DNA of 64,000 bases, taken from positions 365,198 through 429,197 of the forward strand of contig JADLSH010000015.1 in assembly GCA_016169945.1 (NCBI GenBank), given 5' to 3'. The notes below the pieces were generated by a model. That model saw nothing but the letters and a program-made list of their open reading frames with translations, searched no databases and had not been told where the DNA came from. Numbering within the stretch: position 1 is the stretch's first letter; each line of letters begins with the position of its first letter. A program made the translations under genes and the position numbers. This DNA comes from Trachythela sp. YZ-2020 (taxonomy: Eukaryota; Cnidaria; Anthozoa; Malacalcyonacea; Clavulariidae). Below, one piece after another: positions 9,517 to 19,623 of this stretch.

Positions 9517-10100
9517 ACGATGAGCCAGCTGGCTCCAGGTTCGCAGCTCCAGTTTCGCGAACCTGGAGCCAGCTCCAGATTGGCTCGAAACTGGAGCTGG
9601 GACGACAAGTTTGTAAACAAAGCGTTTTGGCCGCTTAACCAGTAATGTAAATGAATTTTTTTTGAAAGACCATTTTTACCTGTCATATTTTCTAGTACGT
9701 GACCGAAAATGAGAACTTTATTCCGTTTTGTTTGTCCACAGTAGCTTGTGAAAGTTGACTATTTTTTCTGACGAAGGGGCTGGTCAGCGGCCCGATTGAT
9801 CGTATAGCTTTTTAAAGCCTTAATTTTTTACCTTTATAGTGGCAAACTGTAAAATTTGATTCATGACCGTTCTAGAGAAAGTATTCAAATATAATGTCAA
9901 GCAATAAGCGTACTTCTACATCGCGAAACCGCGATAAATAACTCTGGCAAAGTCGAGACATCTATTTCACGCGCGGCCCGCTTGTATTAATTTCACACTT
10001 CCGTGAACACACAACTTTGTTATCGGTAAATTTGCGTTTTGGAGAAATAACCCATTGAACGTTTAATGATATATTATTATTTATTGCACCTTTTTAAAGA

Positions 10101-10340
10101 CTAAACGATCAAAACATCTCCCATATCTGCAACACACAACGCAAACAAGAACGCGAAAAATGGTGTTAAATGCGGCTCAGATTGCCGAACGTCAAATACG
10201 TCTAGCATAGTACAAATTGTTTCGCAAAATTTCCTCTTAAACTCGCCTTTCTGCGATTTTTCAAAAGATGACCCTTCTAGATTAATTGTCATTCTACCAT
10301 ATCCTACAGTATTTAAAATTTTAGGATGTATATCCAGCAT
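10101..10340 (-). CDS. Arm-borne ORF, left copy (unknown)
   Basis: 79-residue frame MLDIHPKILNTVGYGRM... through FKRKFCETICTMLDVFDV, mirrored by 12444-12713 in the right arm. Not recognised. It could be a captured gene fragment or chance; its two copies differ at a few bases (for example Val/Ile, Gly/Glu) without stops. Confidence 0.5.
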   Translation of the reverse strand: MLDIHPKILNTVGYGRMTINLEGSSFEKSQKGEFKRKFCETICTMLDVFDVRQSEPHLTPFFAFLFALCVADMGDVLIV

Positions 10341-11639
10341 GAGTAACTCACGAGAACACTGGCATTCGTGACCGACATGAGAAATCCACTTTCAATAGAT
10401 GTAATATATTAACGTAATTGACAACCAAAACAATCAGTCCATGTGCTTTGGCACGTGATGTCATTTGATAATCTCAGGGGAAAACCCAGTGGAAAAACCC
10501 GTCCGTGCACTGTAAAATTATTGCGCATGTGTTTATCCAGACCTGTTTTCTTGTTTCCCCAAGCAACGTATGAAACAGGTGCTGGAAAGGAGTTCATTTG
10601 TTTCTTAGTCTGTGTTGATAATTAAAAGGTTTTTATCATCAAGGGATTTATTTTGTAACAAAGATTATAGTAAATATTGTTTATTGGCTATTGCTGATTG
10701 TTCGGAATTAACTTTTGAAATCTTACGAGAATGCGTCCGCCGAGATTAATTAGGGTATGCTTACTGCTACTAGGGACACCCTAACTCCTACATTCCTATA
10801 TGGGACAGGCAAAATGACAGTTTGGGGGGGGGGGAATAGGGAGTCGGCCATAGAAAAAAAAGATAATAGATAGATCAGGGATACTAAATGTCAAAAGTTT
10901 CCGGGGGAGTGTGCCCCTAACCCCCAAGCTATTCAAGACCTATAGAATGACAACGCAGACCACACAGTTAGGTTCAAATTCGTAACTGCTGCTCAAATAG
11001 ATCTGGCACATCTTGAGCAAGATATTACAACATAGTTACAGCTTGTTCTATCTGTTGCTAGGTATAACTTGAAAATATATTTATAGTAGTAAAAGTCAGC
11101 TGGCAATGATCACAAAACGTTTTGTTCACAAAAACGAGATTTTAAGGTTCCATGTACTTTGGATTTTTAGGAGAGGTTGGGAGGGGGGTCTTATGAAAAA
11201 AATTTATAAAATGTACTGAAGTAAATAGAGCGCGCTGATTGGTCAATACCCATGCAGGATGAGAGAATCATGCACGGGAAATTTTCCCGCGCCTGAAATT
11301 TTAAAAATGTCGGGCGAAATAGTTCAACTTTTGACTTTGACAAAGAAAATAATGGCGAAAAAAGTAAACAGAGGTTCGTTTTAAAGTCGGATAAACAAGT
11401 TGACGAGTTGGTGGATAGCGTACAAGCAGAAAGCACACTCGACTTTTGTAAAGCTAAAAAAAACTCGCCTATCGGCTCGTTTTTTTTTACGCTTTTCGAA
11501 AGTCTCGCAACAACCCGCGTGTAAGAAACAGAGAATCATGCACGGAAATCAATACGGTATTCCTTTAATCAAGTGAAAATGGTCTGATAAAATAATCTTG
11601 GCTTTTTTTTATTATGCTTAATACCACTCTGAGGTGGAC

Positions 11640-11800
11640 GGAAAGCCTTAACAGGTTTTACAACCCAATTGAGAAAGGTTCCGAGGGTTAGTTAGTTAAG
11701 GTTAGTGCCTTGGGGTTAGTTTTTAGTGATGGAGGAAAACCGGAGTACCCGAAGAAAAACCCTCGAAGCACAGGAGAGAACCAACCAATCTCAACTTACA
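11640..11800 (-). mobile_element. SINE-like fragment, inverted, next to LINE tail
   Basis: On the - strand this reads GTGCTTCGAGGGTTTTTCTT then GGGTACTCCGGTTTTCCTCC, resembling the central box of the SINE at 48721-49023 (TTTCTCCGTACTCCGGTTTC). It directly abuts the LINE tail at 11805. A tRNA head is not visible. Confidence 0.5.
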
Positions 11801-11804
11801 CGAG

Positions 11805-12290
11805 TTAATTTATTTATTTATTTATTTATTTGGCTTCGCTTCTTACAAAAAGAAAGCTGGGACACCACAACAGCTTAACGCCAATTACAGTGGGCCCTTT
11901 AGTTAAAGTAAAAAGTCAAATTAATGAAAATATGAAACAGTCAGAATAACTAATAACAGCAGGTTAATGATTGGATGAGACTTCTGCTTGCGTTGCATTT
12001 GAGGCAAACAGTTTTCCAAGTTCGTGGATCATCAAGAGTGTAGCTGGATCGTAAGGCAATAGAATAATAGTGCTTTTTTAAATTGAGCAATAGATAAGTT
12101 ATCAAGCCTTAAATGTTCAGGGAGGGAGTTCCAAGTTCTAGTTGTTCTAAGAAAAAATGAGCGATGATAAGTAGTTGTTTTGCATTTACGTTGACGGAAT
12201 GAGATTGCGTTGAGATTTAAGACGGCTATATGATCTATTTCAGCATACATGTATGCAAGCTTGTTCCTAAAGTTGTACTAAAATCAACTT
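11805..12290 (-). mobile_element. 3' end of a CR1/Jockey-like LINE
   Basis: A 72-residue - strand frame (12032-12250) has FRQRKCKTTTYHRSFFLRTT and RTWNSLPEHLR, the conserved C-terminal block found after RT in Jockey/CR1-group LINEs. It is followed by a short 3' UTR and a tail of ATAAATAAAT repeats ending near 11805. The segment just before the tail (GGGCCCACTGTAATTGGC on the - strand) matches the SINE at 48721, a LINE-SINE tail relationship. It is strongly 5'-truncated and sits in the loop of the foldback element. Confidence 0.5.
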
Positions 12291-12443
12291 GTTTACTTGA
12301 TACGGTTTTCCCCTGAGATTATCAAATGACATCACGTGCCAAAGCACATGGACTGATTGTTTTGGTTGTCAATTACGTTAATATATTATATCTATTGAAA
12401 GTGGATTTCTCATGTCGGTCACGAATGCCAGTGTTCTCGTGAG

Positions 12444-12713
12444 TTGTTCATGCTGGATATACATCCTAAAATTTTAAATACTATAGGATATGGTAGAATG
12501 ACAATTAATCTAGAAGGGTCATCTTTTGAAAAATCGCAGAAAGGCGAGTTTAAGAGGAAATTTTGCGAAACAATTTGTACTATGCTAGACGTATTTGACG
12601 TTCGGCAATCTGAGCCGCATTTAACACCATTTTTCGCGTTCTTGTTTGCGTTGTGTGTTGCAGATATGGAAGATGTTTCGATCGTTTACTCTTTAAAAAA
12701 GTGCAATAAATAA
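12444..12713 (+). CDS. Arm-borne ORF, right copy (unknown)
   Basis: 89 residues, MFMLDIHPKILNTIGYGRMT, LEGSSFEKSQKGEFKRKF, ending SIVYSLKKCNK. Mirror copy of 10101-10340. It lies wholly in the terminal repeat, so every transposition would duplicate it. No family recognised and no signal peptide. Coding status uncertain; kept open in both arms. Confidence 0.5.
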   Translation: MFMLDIHPKILNTIGYGRMTINLEGSSFEKSQKGEFKRKFCETICTMLDVFDVRQSEPHLTPFFAFLFALCVADMEDVSIVYSLKKCNK

Positions 12714-13282
12714 TAATATATCATTAAACGTTCAATAGGTTATTTCTTCAAAACGCAAATTTACCGATACCAAAGTTGTGTGTTCACGGAAGTGTGAAAT
12801 TAAACAAGCGGGCCGCGCGTGAAATAGATGGCTCGACTTTGCCAGAGTTATTTATCGCGGTTTCGCGATGTAGAAGTACGCTTATTGCTTGACATTATAT
12901 TTGAATACTTTCTCTAGAACGGTCATCAATCAAATTTTACAGTTTGCCATTATAAAGGTAAAAAAATAAGGTTTTAAAAAGCTATACGATCAATCGGGCC
13001 GCTGACCAGCCCCTTCGTCAGAAAAAATAGTCAACTTTCACAAGCTACTGTGGACAAACGAAACGGAATAAAGTTCTCATTTTCGGTCACGTACTAGAAA
13101 ATATGACAGGTAAAAATGGTCTTTCAAAAAAAAATCATTTACATTACTGGTTAAGCGGCCAAAACGCTTTGTTTACAAACTTGTCGTCTCAGCTCCAGTT
13201 TCGAGCCAATCTGGAGCTGGCTCCAGGTTCGCGAAACTGGAGCTGCGAACCTGGAGCCAGCTGGCTCATCGTAGTTCATATA

Positions 13283-14240
13283 TTAGAACATAAACTAATC
13301 TCAAACTATCATCTAACAAGTAACCACGGCTCCTATTCACCATTTTTAACTTATTACTAACTCTCCATACACAACGGTACTGCATTAAATGTTATTTAAT
13401 AGTCGCATTTGGAATTCTTGGTGCTAATGTTTTTAGGGCGATATCGCCCTATATTTTGCAGGTTCATATCTTCGCTTCAGTGCATGCTATGTAGATGAAA
13501 ATACCACCGTTCGATTCAGCGTTTTACGATGTCTTTAGCGAAGTAAATTGTGTTTGTTTACAATGCTACGCGGCCAATTTAGCCCCTTGCAAACACCTCT
13601 GAACTTTGTATTGTTTACAAATTAACAATAATACAAACTAATTATATATTCATTTCGCTTTCCTACCTTTGGTTTACACGCTACAAACTCCTAAGTGTGA
13701 CCATTGGATAGCTCTTGAAAATCCTGTTCGAAAGGATGTATTTAAATATCCATACTAAATAAACTAGCCATTTTATGACAATTCTCGACTTTTCTCGTGA
13801 AAATCCCGTCTAATTGCGAAATCCCGGTTTTGTCGGCGCACGCTCGGGCAACTTCGGAAGCTAAATCTCCGCGGCTTTGCATCCTAGCGTATTGAAAGTA
13901 CCGGCAATCGATTCCGCGTGATGTAATTGCCTAGATGGCGGATTTTCATTGGTTTATAGCAATCAACACTGACCTTATATGGCATTTCGTAATTAATTTC
14001 CGCGTGCGGGAATCAAATTTCAACGATCTCGGCATTTTGCATGCGACTTTCAAAAAATAAAATAAAATACTTCTACTTCTTCAAATGCAATGAAACTTTC
14101 CAATAATATTCCTTTTTATATGAGCTACAATTTTGGTCCAAAATTTGCTAACATTTGCTCGAAAATTCTGAACCCTGTTCTGGCAATTCAGGGTTATTTT
14201 AACAATAATTGTAAAATTTTTAGATAATTTATTATTAGTA
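13283..14240. other. Stretch without recognisable genes
   Basis: Contains one perfect 18 bp palindrome (13434-13451). Otherwise AT-rich with a GC-richer patch near 13830-13880. No open frame resembles a protein family. Confidence 0.5.
13434..13451. repeat. Perfect 18 bp palindrome
   Basis: TAGGGCGATATCGCCCTA reads the same on both strands. It could be a dimeric protein site or a short cruciform; no partner feature nearby explains it. Confidence 0.5.
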
Positions 14241-14412
14241 AGTCTTTATTAAACATAGCCACAACAAACGTGTGACTTTACATTTAAAATTCTTATATAC
14301 AGGGTTCCAAAATAAACTTGATTGTTATTATGTATCTAAGTTAATTATTCTTAGGTAGAATTATTAAAAAAAGACTAAGACTAAGTTATTATATATATCT
14401 AGATTAATTATT

Positions 14413-14739
14413 TTAGCTAAAATTATTAAAAAGACACCTATTTAAAAACGACCTTTTGAATCTTTCTGTTTTAACCTTAGGTAATATGAAATCGTGTTCG
14501 CGTTCTCTTAACGGTCTTTGTCTTTTAGGAGGAAGTAGTTCGTACAAAGGGTGGTCTGGGTTACTACATATTTTTTCAAATAAACTCATGTCTCTTTCTT
14601 TAATCAAATCAATTATCTGAACACTTTTTGTTGTGTATCCATATCTGTATGCTCGCCTAAGAAATTTATCTATCCGTTCTAGGTACTTCTTTCCGAGTGC
14701 AGAACCCCATACTTCGATTCCATAAGAAAATAAAGACAT
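14413..14739 (-). pseudogene. LINE ORF2 C-terminal portion
   Basis: 108 residues with SLFSYGIEVWGSALGKKYLE and FLRRAYRYGYTTKSVQIIDL, then the PLYELLPPKRQRPLRER tail. This is the post-RT region of the same ORF2 as 14763-16646, moved to another frame by a homopolymer slip. Confidence 0.5.
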
Positions 14740-14762
14740 AATAAGTGCGTCGAAGAGAATTG

Positions 14763-16646
14763 TTAATTTTTTTTAGAGTAGCCATACGATCTACATATTC
14801 TCAAAATGTGCATTCGACTGCTAGCTTTAGATATCAAATTATTAACTTGAAGGTCCCAACAATTTGGATCATTCTGCAGTGTAGTTCCCAATAGTTTCAG
14901 CCAAGTCTTTCGTTCGATACCCGTTATTGGTTCTGGTAAAGGATTTGTAGATTTGCCACTTACGACCATTTCCCATGTTTTATTTAGATTTAATGACATT
15001 CTGTTTGTTTCCGTCCATTTTTCAATATTGTCTACCTCAGCTAGTGCGGAGTCATAATTATTTTTCACTGGAGCGCTAACAGTCATATCATCTGCAAATT
15101 TGACTAGTATGTTATTATTTGGATCTTTGACTGTTAGATCATTTATCATTAAGGAAAATAGAAATGGTCCAAGAACTGTGCCTTGCGGTACTCCTTTATT
15201 TATGTCTACATAATTTGTTTCTATTCCGTTCACTATTACTCTTTGTCTCCTATCAGTCAAAAAATTTCTAATCCAATTTATTACATATGGATTAATGTTG
15301 GTTTTTTCTAGCTTCTTACAAATGATGTGGTGAGAAACGGAATCAAAGGCTTTCTTGAGATCGAATGAAATCACCCTGACATGATCAACATCACCATCCA
15401 GCCAATTTAGCCATTTATGGTGACACATAATAAGAGCATCAGTTGCGCTGGTACCTTCCTTATATGCGAATTGGTCGGATTTTATTAAATGTTTTAGTTC
15501 TGATGAGATCTCCTTTTTAAGCACTATTCTTTCGAACAATCTCATTATTACGTTCGTAAGAGATATAGGCCTTAATTGTGTACATTCTATAAGGGGGCTT
15601 TCCTTAGGTATTGGATTAAGATTGGCTAATTTCCATAGGAGGGGAACGCATTGCTGTTCCAATGACATATTAAATATCTTTGTTATCACTGGAGCTAAAT
15701 ATTTTGCAAAGTCTTTCCATACCCAATAGGGTAGGCCATCAGGACCTGTTGATGTTTTCTTTTGTTTTTCCAAAAACCTTTCTACAGTAGGTATATCAAC
15801 ATTTGGTACTCTAGTCTCATTGGGTATAGGGACGAGTTCAGGATATGTATAATTATCATCAGTGTTTATTGTTTTAAAATAACTATTTATAACACTTGGA
15901 TCAATATTTATACTGGTATGATTTGCCTTCCTACCGGTGATTTTATTAACTGTGTCCCACCATTTCTTCGATCCAGATGCGTATTTCCCATTCTCCTTTT
16001 TAACTTCACTAACCATATTTTCTCGGATAAGCTTATTTATCTTTCTTTGTAAATCTTCGTTAACTCCTTTCCTCACACTTTTATTGCGTATTTTGCATAA
16101 GTGTTTTACCAAAGGAGACATGTATGGGGGATCTCGTGTGGATAATTTTATCTTAATCAATGGACAACTGTTGTTGAATGCAGAAGTGATAATATGATTT
16201 AATAACATAACTGATTCGTTCACGTCTTCACAGTCATCAATACAGCTCCAGTCTTGTGCTTCCAACTCTCTCACCATAGCAAACTTCCGATGGTCTCTTG
16301 AATCTCTAAAATAAACTGTTTTTCTTTCCGGTTTTACAGCTACCCGTGGAGTTATCACGACAGCCAAATGGTCAGATTTTACTAAGCTATCAAAGACTCT
16401 AGGGTGATTCCATAAATGTGGATAATTAGTTAGGAAAATGTCAAGTACTTTCTGACCTCTTGTAGGTTTTCTTACCATTTGTTCCATATTATGTTGACTT
16501 ATAATATCTTTAACCTTCAATTGATTAATATCTCCTCCAATTATAATTCTGGCATTTGATTCCCACTGAAGAATTTGCTCTATACTCTCTGATAAATGAT
16601 TTAGTAATTCGCTTTCCTGATATGTGGGGTCCGGAGGGTGATACAC
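14763..16646 (-). pseudogene. LINE ORF2: endonuclease end and reverse transcriptase
   Basis: 627-residue frame. It starts inside the endonuclease (first Met is internal; the frame is open upstream to about 16765 with ICREDWKCKP). Endonuclease residues D (GGDINQ) and the SDH triad end are present. RT motifs run from TGPDGLPYWVWK to KFADDMTVSAPV, with FADD in place of YADD, which keeps the catalytic Asp pair. It ends SYGYSKKN-stop at the A8 frameshift. RT itself has no internal stop, so the copy is fairly young. Confidence 0.5.
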
Positions 16647-16770
16647 AGAGGCGACATAGTATTTGCTATTTGCTGTCTTAATTTCACACCAGATGCATTC
16701 TAAATTGTTTTGAAAGTTTAGGGGTTTACATTTCCAATCTTCCCGACAAATTATAACGATAAATTATATT

Positions 16771-17669
16771 TATGAACATGTATGCAAATTAATTTGGATA
16801 TGTAATATGAACCGGGACAAACTAAATATAATTTTAAAGAGGAAATCATAAGCTATCGAATGACGCGTGTCCTGTTGCCAGAGAATAAACACGTCTGGCG
16901 ATATTTACATTTTGAAACAACCGATCGTAATTACGGCGCAAGGCGAAAAACGATAAAGAGTTAATACTGTTGTTTTCACGCGAAATAAAGTACCAAGACG
17001 TGTTTAAAAGACGTTTTAAAAGATTTTGAGCTGTGTTATTTACTTTATACTCCTAAATCGATTCCAAGAAGTTATAAAAACAATTGCCGTGTATTGCCCG
17101 TTGAACAACGCCGTAATAAGTAATAAGTTAAAAATGGTGCATAGGAAGCTGTGGTTACTTGATTTTGATCTGCTATCAGCAAAAGCTTTGAGAGTTTCCG
17201 GGATTTTTACGAAATGAGTTCGTCTATTTCAGGGCCGCTTTATTATTGCATCTCGAATTTTCAATTTCCAATCTCAGTTGCTTAAAGTAATATTTTTCGC
17301 GAACCAATCATTCAAATTTAAAAATTAACCCATCGTTGGAAAGCTGAATGGCTATGCTTTCAAATGAATGTAAACATATACGCTTTACTGCTCTATTCTT
17401 TTCAAAATCTACATTTGGATCGAGGATTGCGGGTTTTTTTATACACCCTGTATATCAACCTCACTTGAATCAGGAAGCAAGGTAAGCTTACTACATGAAT
17501 ATCCTGCATTTATGCTTTGACATAAATAAAGTGAAGTGATAAATTGTTAAAATCCGATGCCATTTGATTTGTATTCTCAACATTATTTGGATGAAATTAA
17601 CAATATACTAATAAGTAATAGACCCCTTGCCTTGTTTACATTTTTATGACTCAACAATATATACCACTA
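16771..17669. other. Stretch without recognisable genes
   Basis: Contains a possible single mariner-type terminus at 17433-17452 (TTTATACACCCTGTATA), whose partner may be the ATACAGGGTTCC at 14297. No gene is supported. Confidence 0.5.
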
Positions 17670-18525
17670 CTAGAAATACATTCATGCAGAATCCCCTCAC
17701 CAATCGCCATTATAACCAAACAATTATTCTCCCGAACACCCCAAAAGTTATTGTAACATGAAGCACTAAATCGATTATTGTAACCATGGTAACACGCAAG
17801 CGAATACTGTAATACTGTATATTTCTTTTCTTTTCTGTACAAACTGGTAAAATAGTGATAAGATTTTTACTTTTAACTATAAAATTACCAACTGCCCAAC
17901 TATATAAAGTAGGTATGTTATTTTGTACTCCTTTAGCTTGAAATTCAATCTTAGACATCTCACAAAACTTTTCGAAATTGTCATAAAACGTCAACTTTTT
18001 TTAACAGCATGACCACAGGATGAACTACGCATTTTCAAAACCACAAACTGTAGTGCATGCCAATTGACGGCAAAACTGCAAAAGCAAGTATGCAAAATAA
18101 ACACCCGTTGAAAACGCTTTAAAACTCGAAAATCCTCTCCTTTCTCGGCCTTTCGATTGATTTATTTTCCTATTGACTTTAGTAATTGAAGTCCTCTAAA
18201 AAATTTTCATATCAATATGTATTTAATATGTCCCGACTTGAAAAAAGTTTTCATATCAATGCCAAAAATAAAATGCCAAGATGGCAGTTATTTTTCTGAC
18301 GTATACATATAAAAACAAAATCGTTGTCTTAGCCAATCATGATGTTGCTAGTTACCAGTTTTCTCTTGGCTTGAACTTGCGCATAACTTACGAAAAGGTC
18401 TAGTCCTGTCCATGGCAAAAAAAAATGGCAGACGACTTTGCATTCCACAATGTTTTCACATACCCGGGCGTAAATATCCGAGCGGAATTAGTACCCTCAC
18501 ACGGCGCTTTGCGCCGGCTCGGGGA
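17670..18525 (-). mobile_element. Non-autonomous Helitron-like element, type 1
   Basis: Read on the - strand it starts A|TCCCCGAGCCGGCGC and ends TTTCTAG|T, the Helitron signature (TC start, CTRR end, insertion between A and T). The first 30 bases form a hairpin (GGCGCAAAGCGCC). No Rep/helicase frame. Closely related copies lie at 24846-26026, 51130-52157 and 56392-57336. Shared internal blocks include CGTGTTACCATGGTTAC and TACTTTATATAGTTGG. Confidence 0.5.
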
Positions 18526-19623
18526 TAACGAAGCTCTCTTTGGCGCTTTAAGAACATAGGTTTGTATGCTAGAAACCATATACATGACATTGTTCGACTT
18601 TTCTATGCTATTGCACAGTATATATTTGATTGTAAAAGTATAAGTATTGAAGTAATTACTAATTACCATAAATGAACGGTGATACTTATTTATAGAGAAC
18701 AAAAATAGACTAAACATTGTTTCCGCTTACAAGTTACAAAACGGTAAATTTCCGTTCATGAAATGTTCCCTTTCTGAAAAGTAGCAAGTTAAAATATGCC
18801 TCTCATGGGCCGGATGGGCCTTCATCCCTTTATGTGCAGTGGTTTTAGAAGCAGTTTAATGTTCATGCACGCATAGGCCTCGTGCATCAATTGACCCGTG
18901 GGGAAAAGTTACAACTCTTTAAATTATACAATTGTGCAACTACGCATGAGCAGATACATACACGCTTGGCGTGCCTATTTTTTGGCGAACATGGCGCTAG
19001 CTCCGTATTTTTGTTGCAAGCCTTATACATGCTTTTCATCATATCCGCGTTTTATTCAAAACGTACACAAGGCGGGTATGCCTTTTAATGGTACAATAAG
19101 TGTTTTTACACCAAAAAGATAAAACGCGGATTTGACTTTGGTATAACGTCAAATCCAAATAATTTCAAAATATTGTGATGTCGAATATGAATACCGAAGT
19201 AAGAGCTTCAAATATTTTACGTTGCATTAATGAAGGTCGTAACTACAAGTAAAATTGTATTTTCTAAAATATATTTCATGATTACCAATATGTACGTTCC
19301 TCTGGGAATTAAGGCTGTTTTCCACTTCAACCATATCGTACCGAAACGTAGCGTATTTCTTTGTTTCCAGAGCACTCGGGTAGAACTAATGACTTCAACA
19401 CAGAAGGAAATGCTACGGTACGTTACGATACGATACGTTTGAAGTGGAAATCGGGCTTAACAAACAAATGTCGTCTTTCGCTTTGCATGGAGAAATAGCT
19501 AAACTCATGTCAAGACAAGTGTCCGATATATAAACACGAGTTACACCAAGAAAAGGTACCCGGGTATCTTTAACTGGGTTAGAATAGTTGTATGAAGTGC
19601 AAGCACGTGTTCTACATTAATAA
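18526..19623. other. Stretch between Helitrons, with one MITE
   Basis: Apart from the TTAA-flanked MITE at 19313-19456, no feature. Frames at 18882-19122 are short, with no family match. Confidence 0.5.
19313..19456. mobile_element. 144 bp MITE with TTAA target duplication
   Basis: Inverted ends GGCTGTTTTCCACTTCAA and TTGAAGTGGAAATCGGGC flanked by TTAA at 19309-19312 and 19457-19460. TTAA duplications fit piggyBac or Kolobok derivatives. The centre has iterated CGATACG/CGTAACG words. Confidence 0.5.

Larger units (their letters stand above)
9517..13272. mobile_element. 3.76 kb foldback DNA transposon with 10 bp target duplication
   Basis: Terminal inverted repeats start ACGATGAGCCAGCTGGCTCC and continue for about 970 bp (9517-10488 against 12303-13272) with very few differences. 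The flanks carry an exact direct repeat AGTTCATATA (9507-9516, 13273-13282). A 9-10 bp duplication and kilobase-long arms are typical of Mutator-like elements; no MULE transposase is encoded, so it would be non-autonomous. The extreme ends are internally palindromic (CCAGCTGG, then CTCCAG/CTGGAG iterations). The 1.8 kb loop holds a LINE 3' end and a SINE-like piece (11640-12290), which look like later insertions. Confidence 0.5.
14241..16770 (-). mobile_element. 5'-truncated non-LTR retrotransposon (CR1/Jockey-like)
   Basis: The - strand carries the second half of an APE endonuclease (IIIGGDINQL, DIFLTNYP, SDHLAVVI), a full reverse transcriptase (LRPISLTNVIMRLFE, VISFDLKKAFDSVSHH, GVPQGTVLGPFLFSLM, FADDM catalytic box) and the C-terminal SYGIEVWGSA block. 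ORF2 is frameshifted at an A8 run near 14765, splitting 14763-16646 from 14413-14739. The 5' side is lost at about 16765, inside the endonuclease, as expected from incomplete reverse transcription. A clear poly-A tail is not evident; the 3' side grades into AT-rich DNA. Confidence 0.5.

Noticed and set aside
15762..16197. + strand frames
   Set aside because: Antisense to the LINE endonuclease/RT frame.
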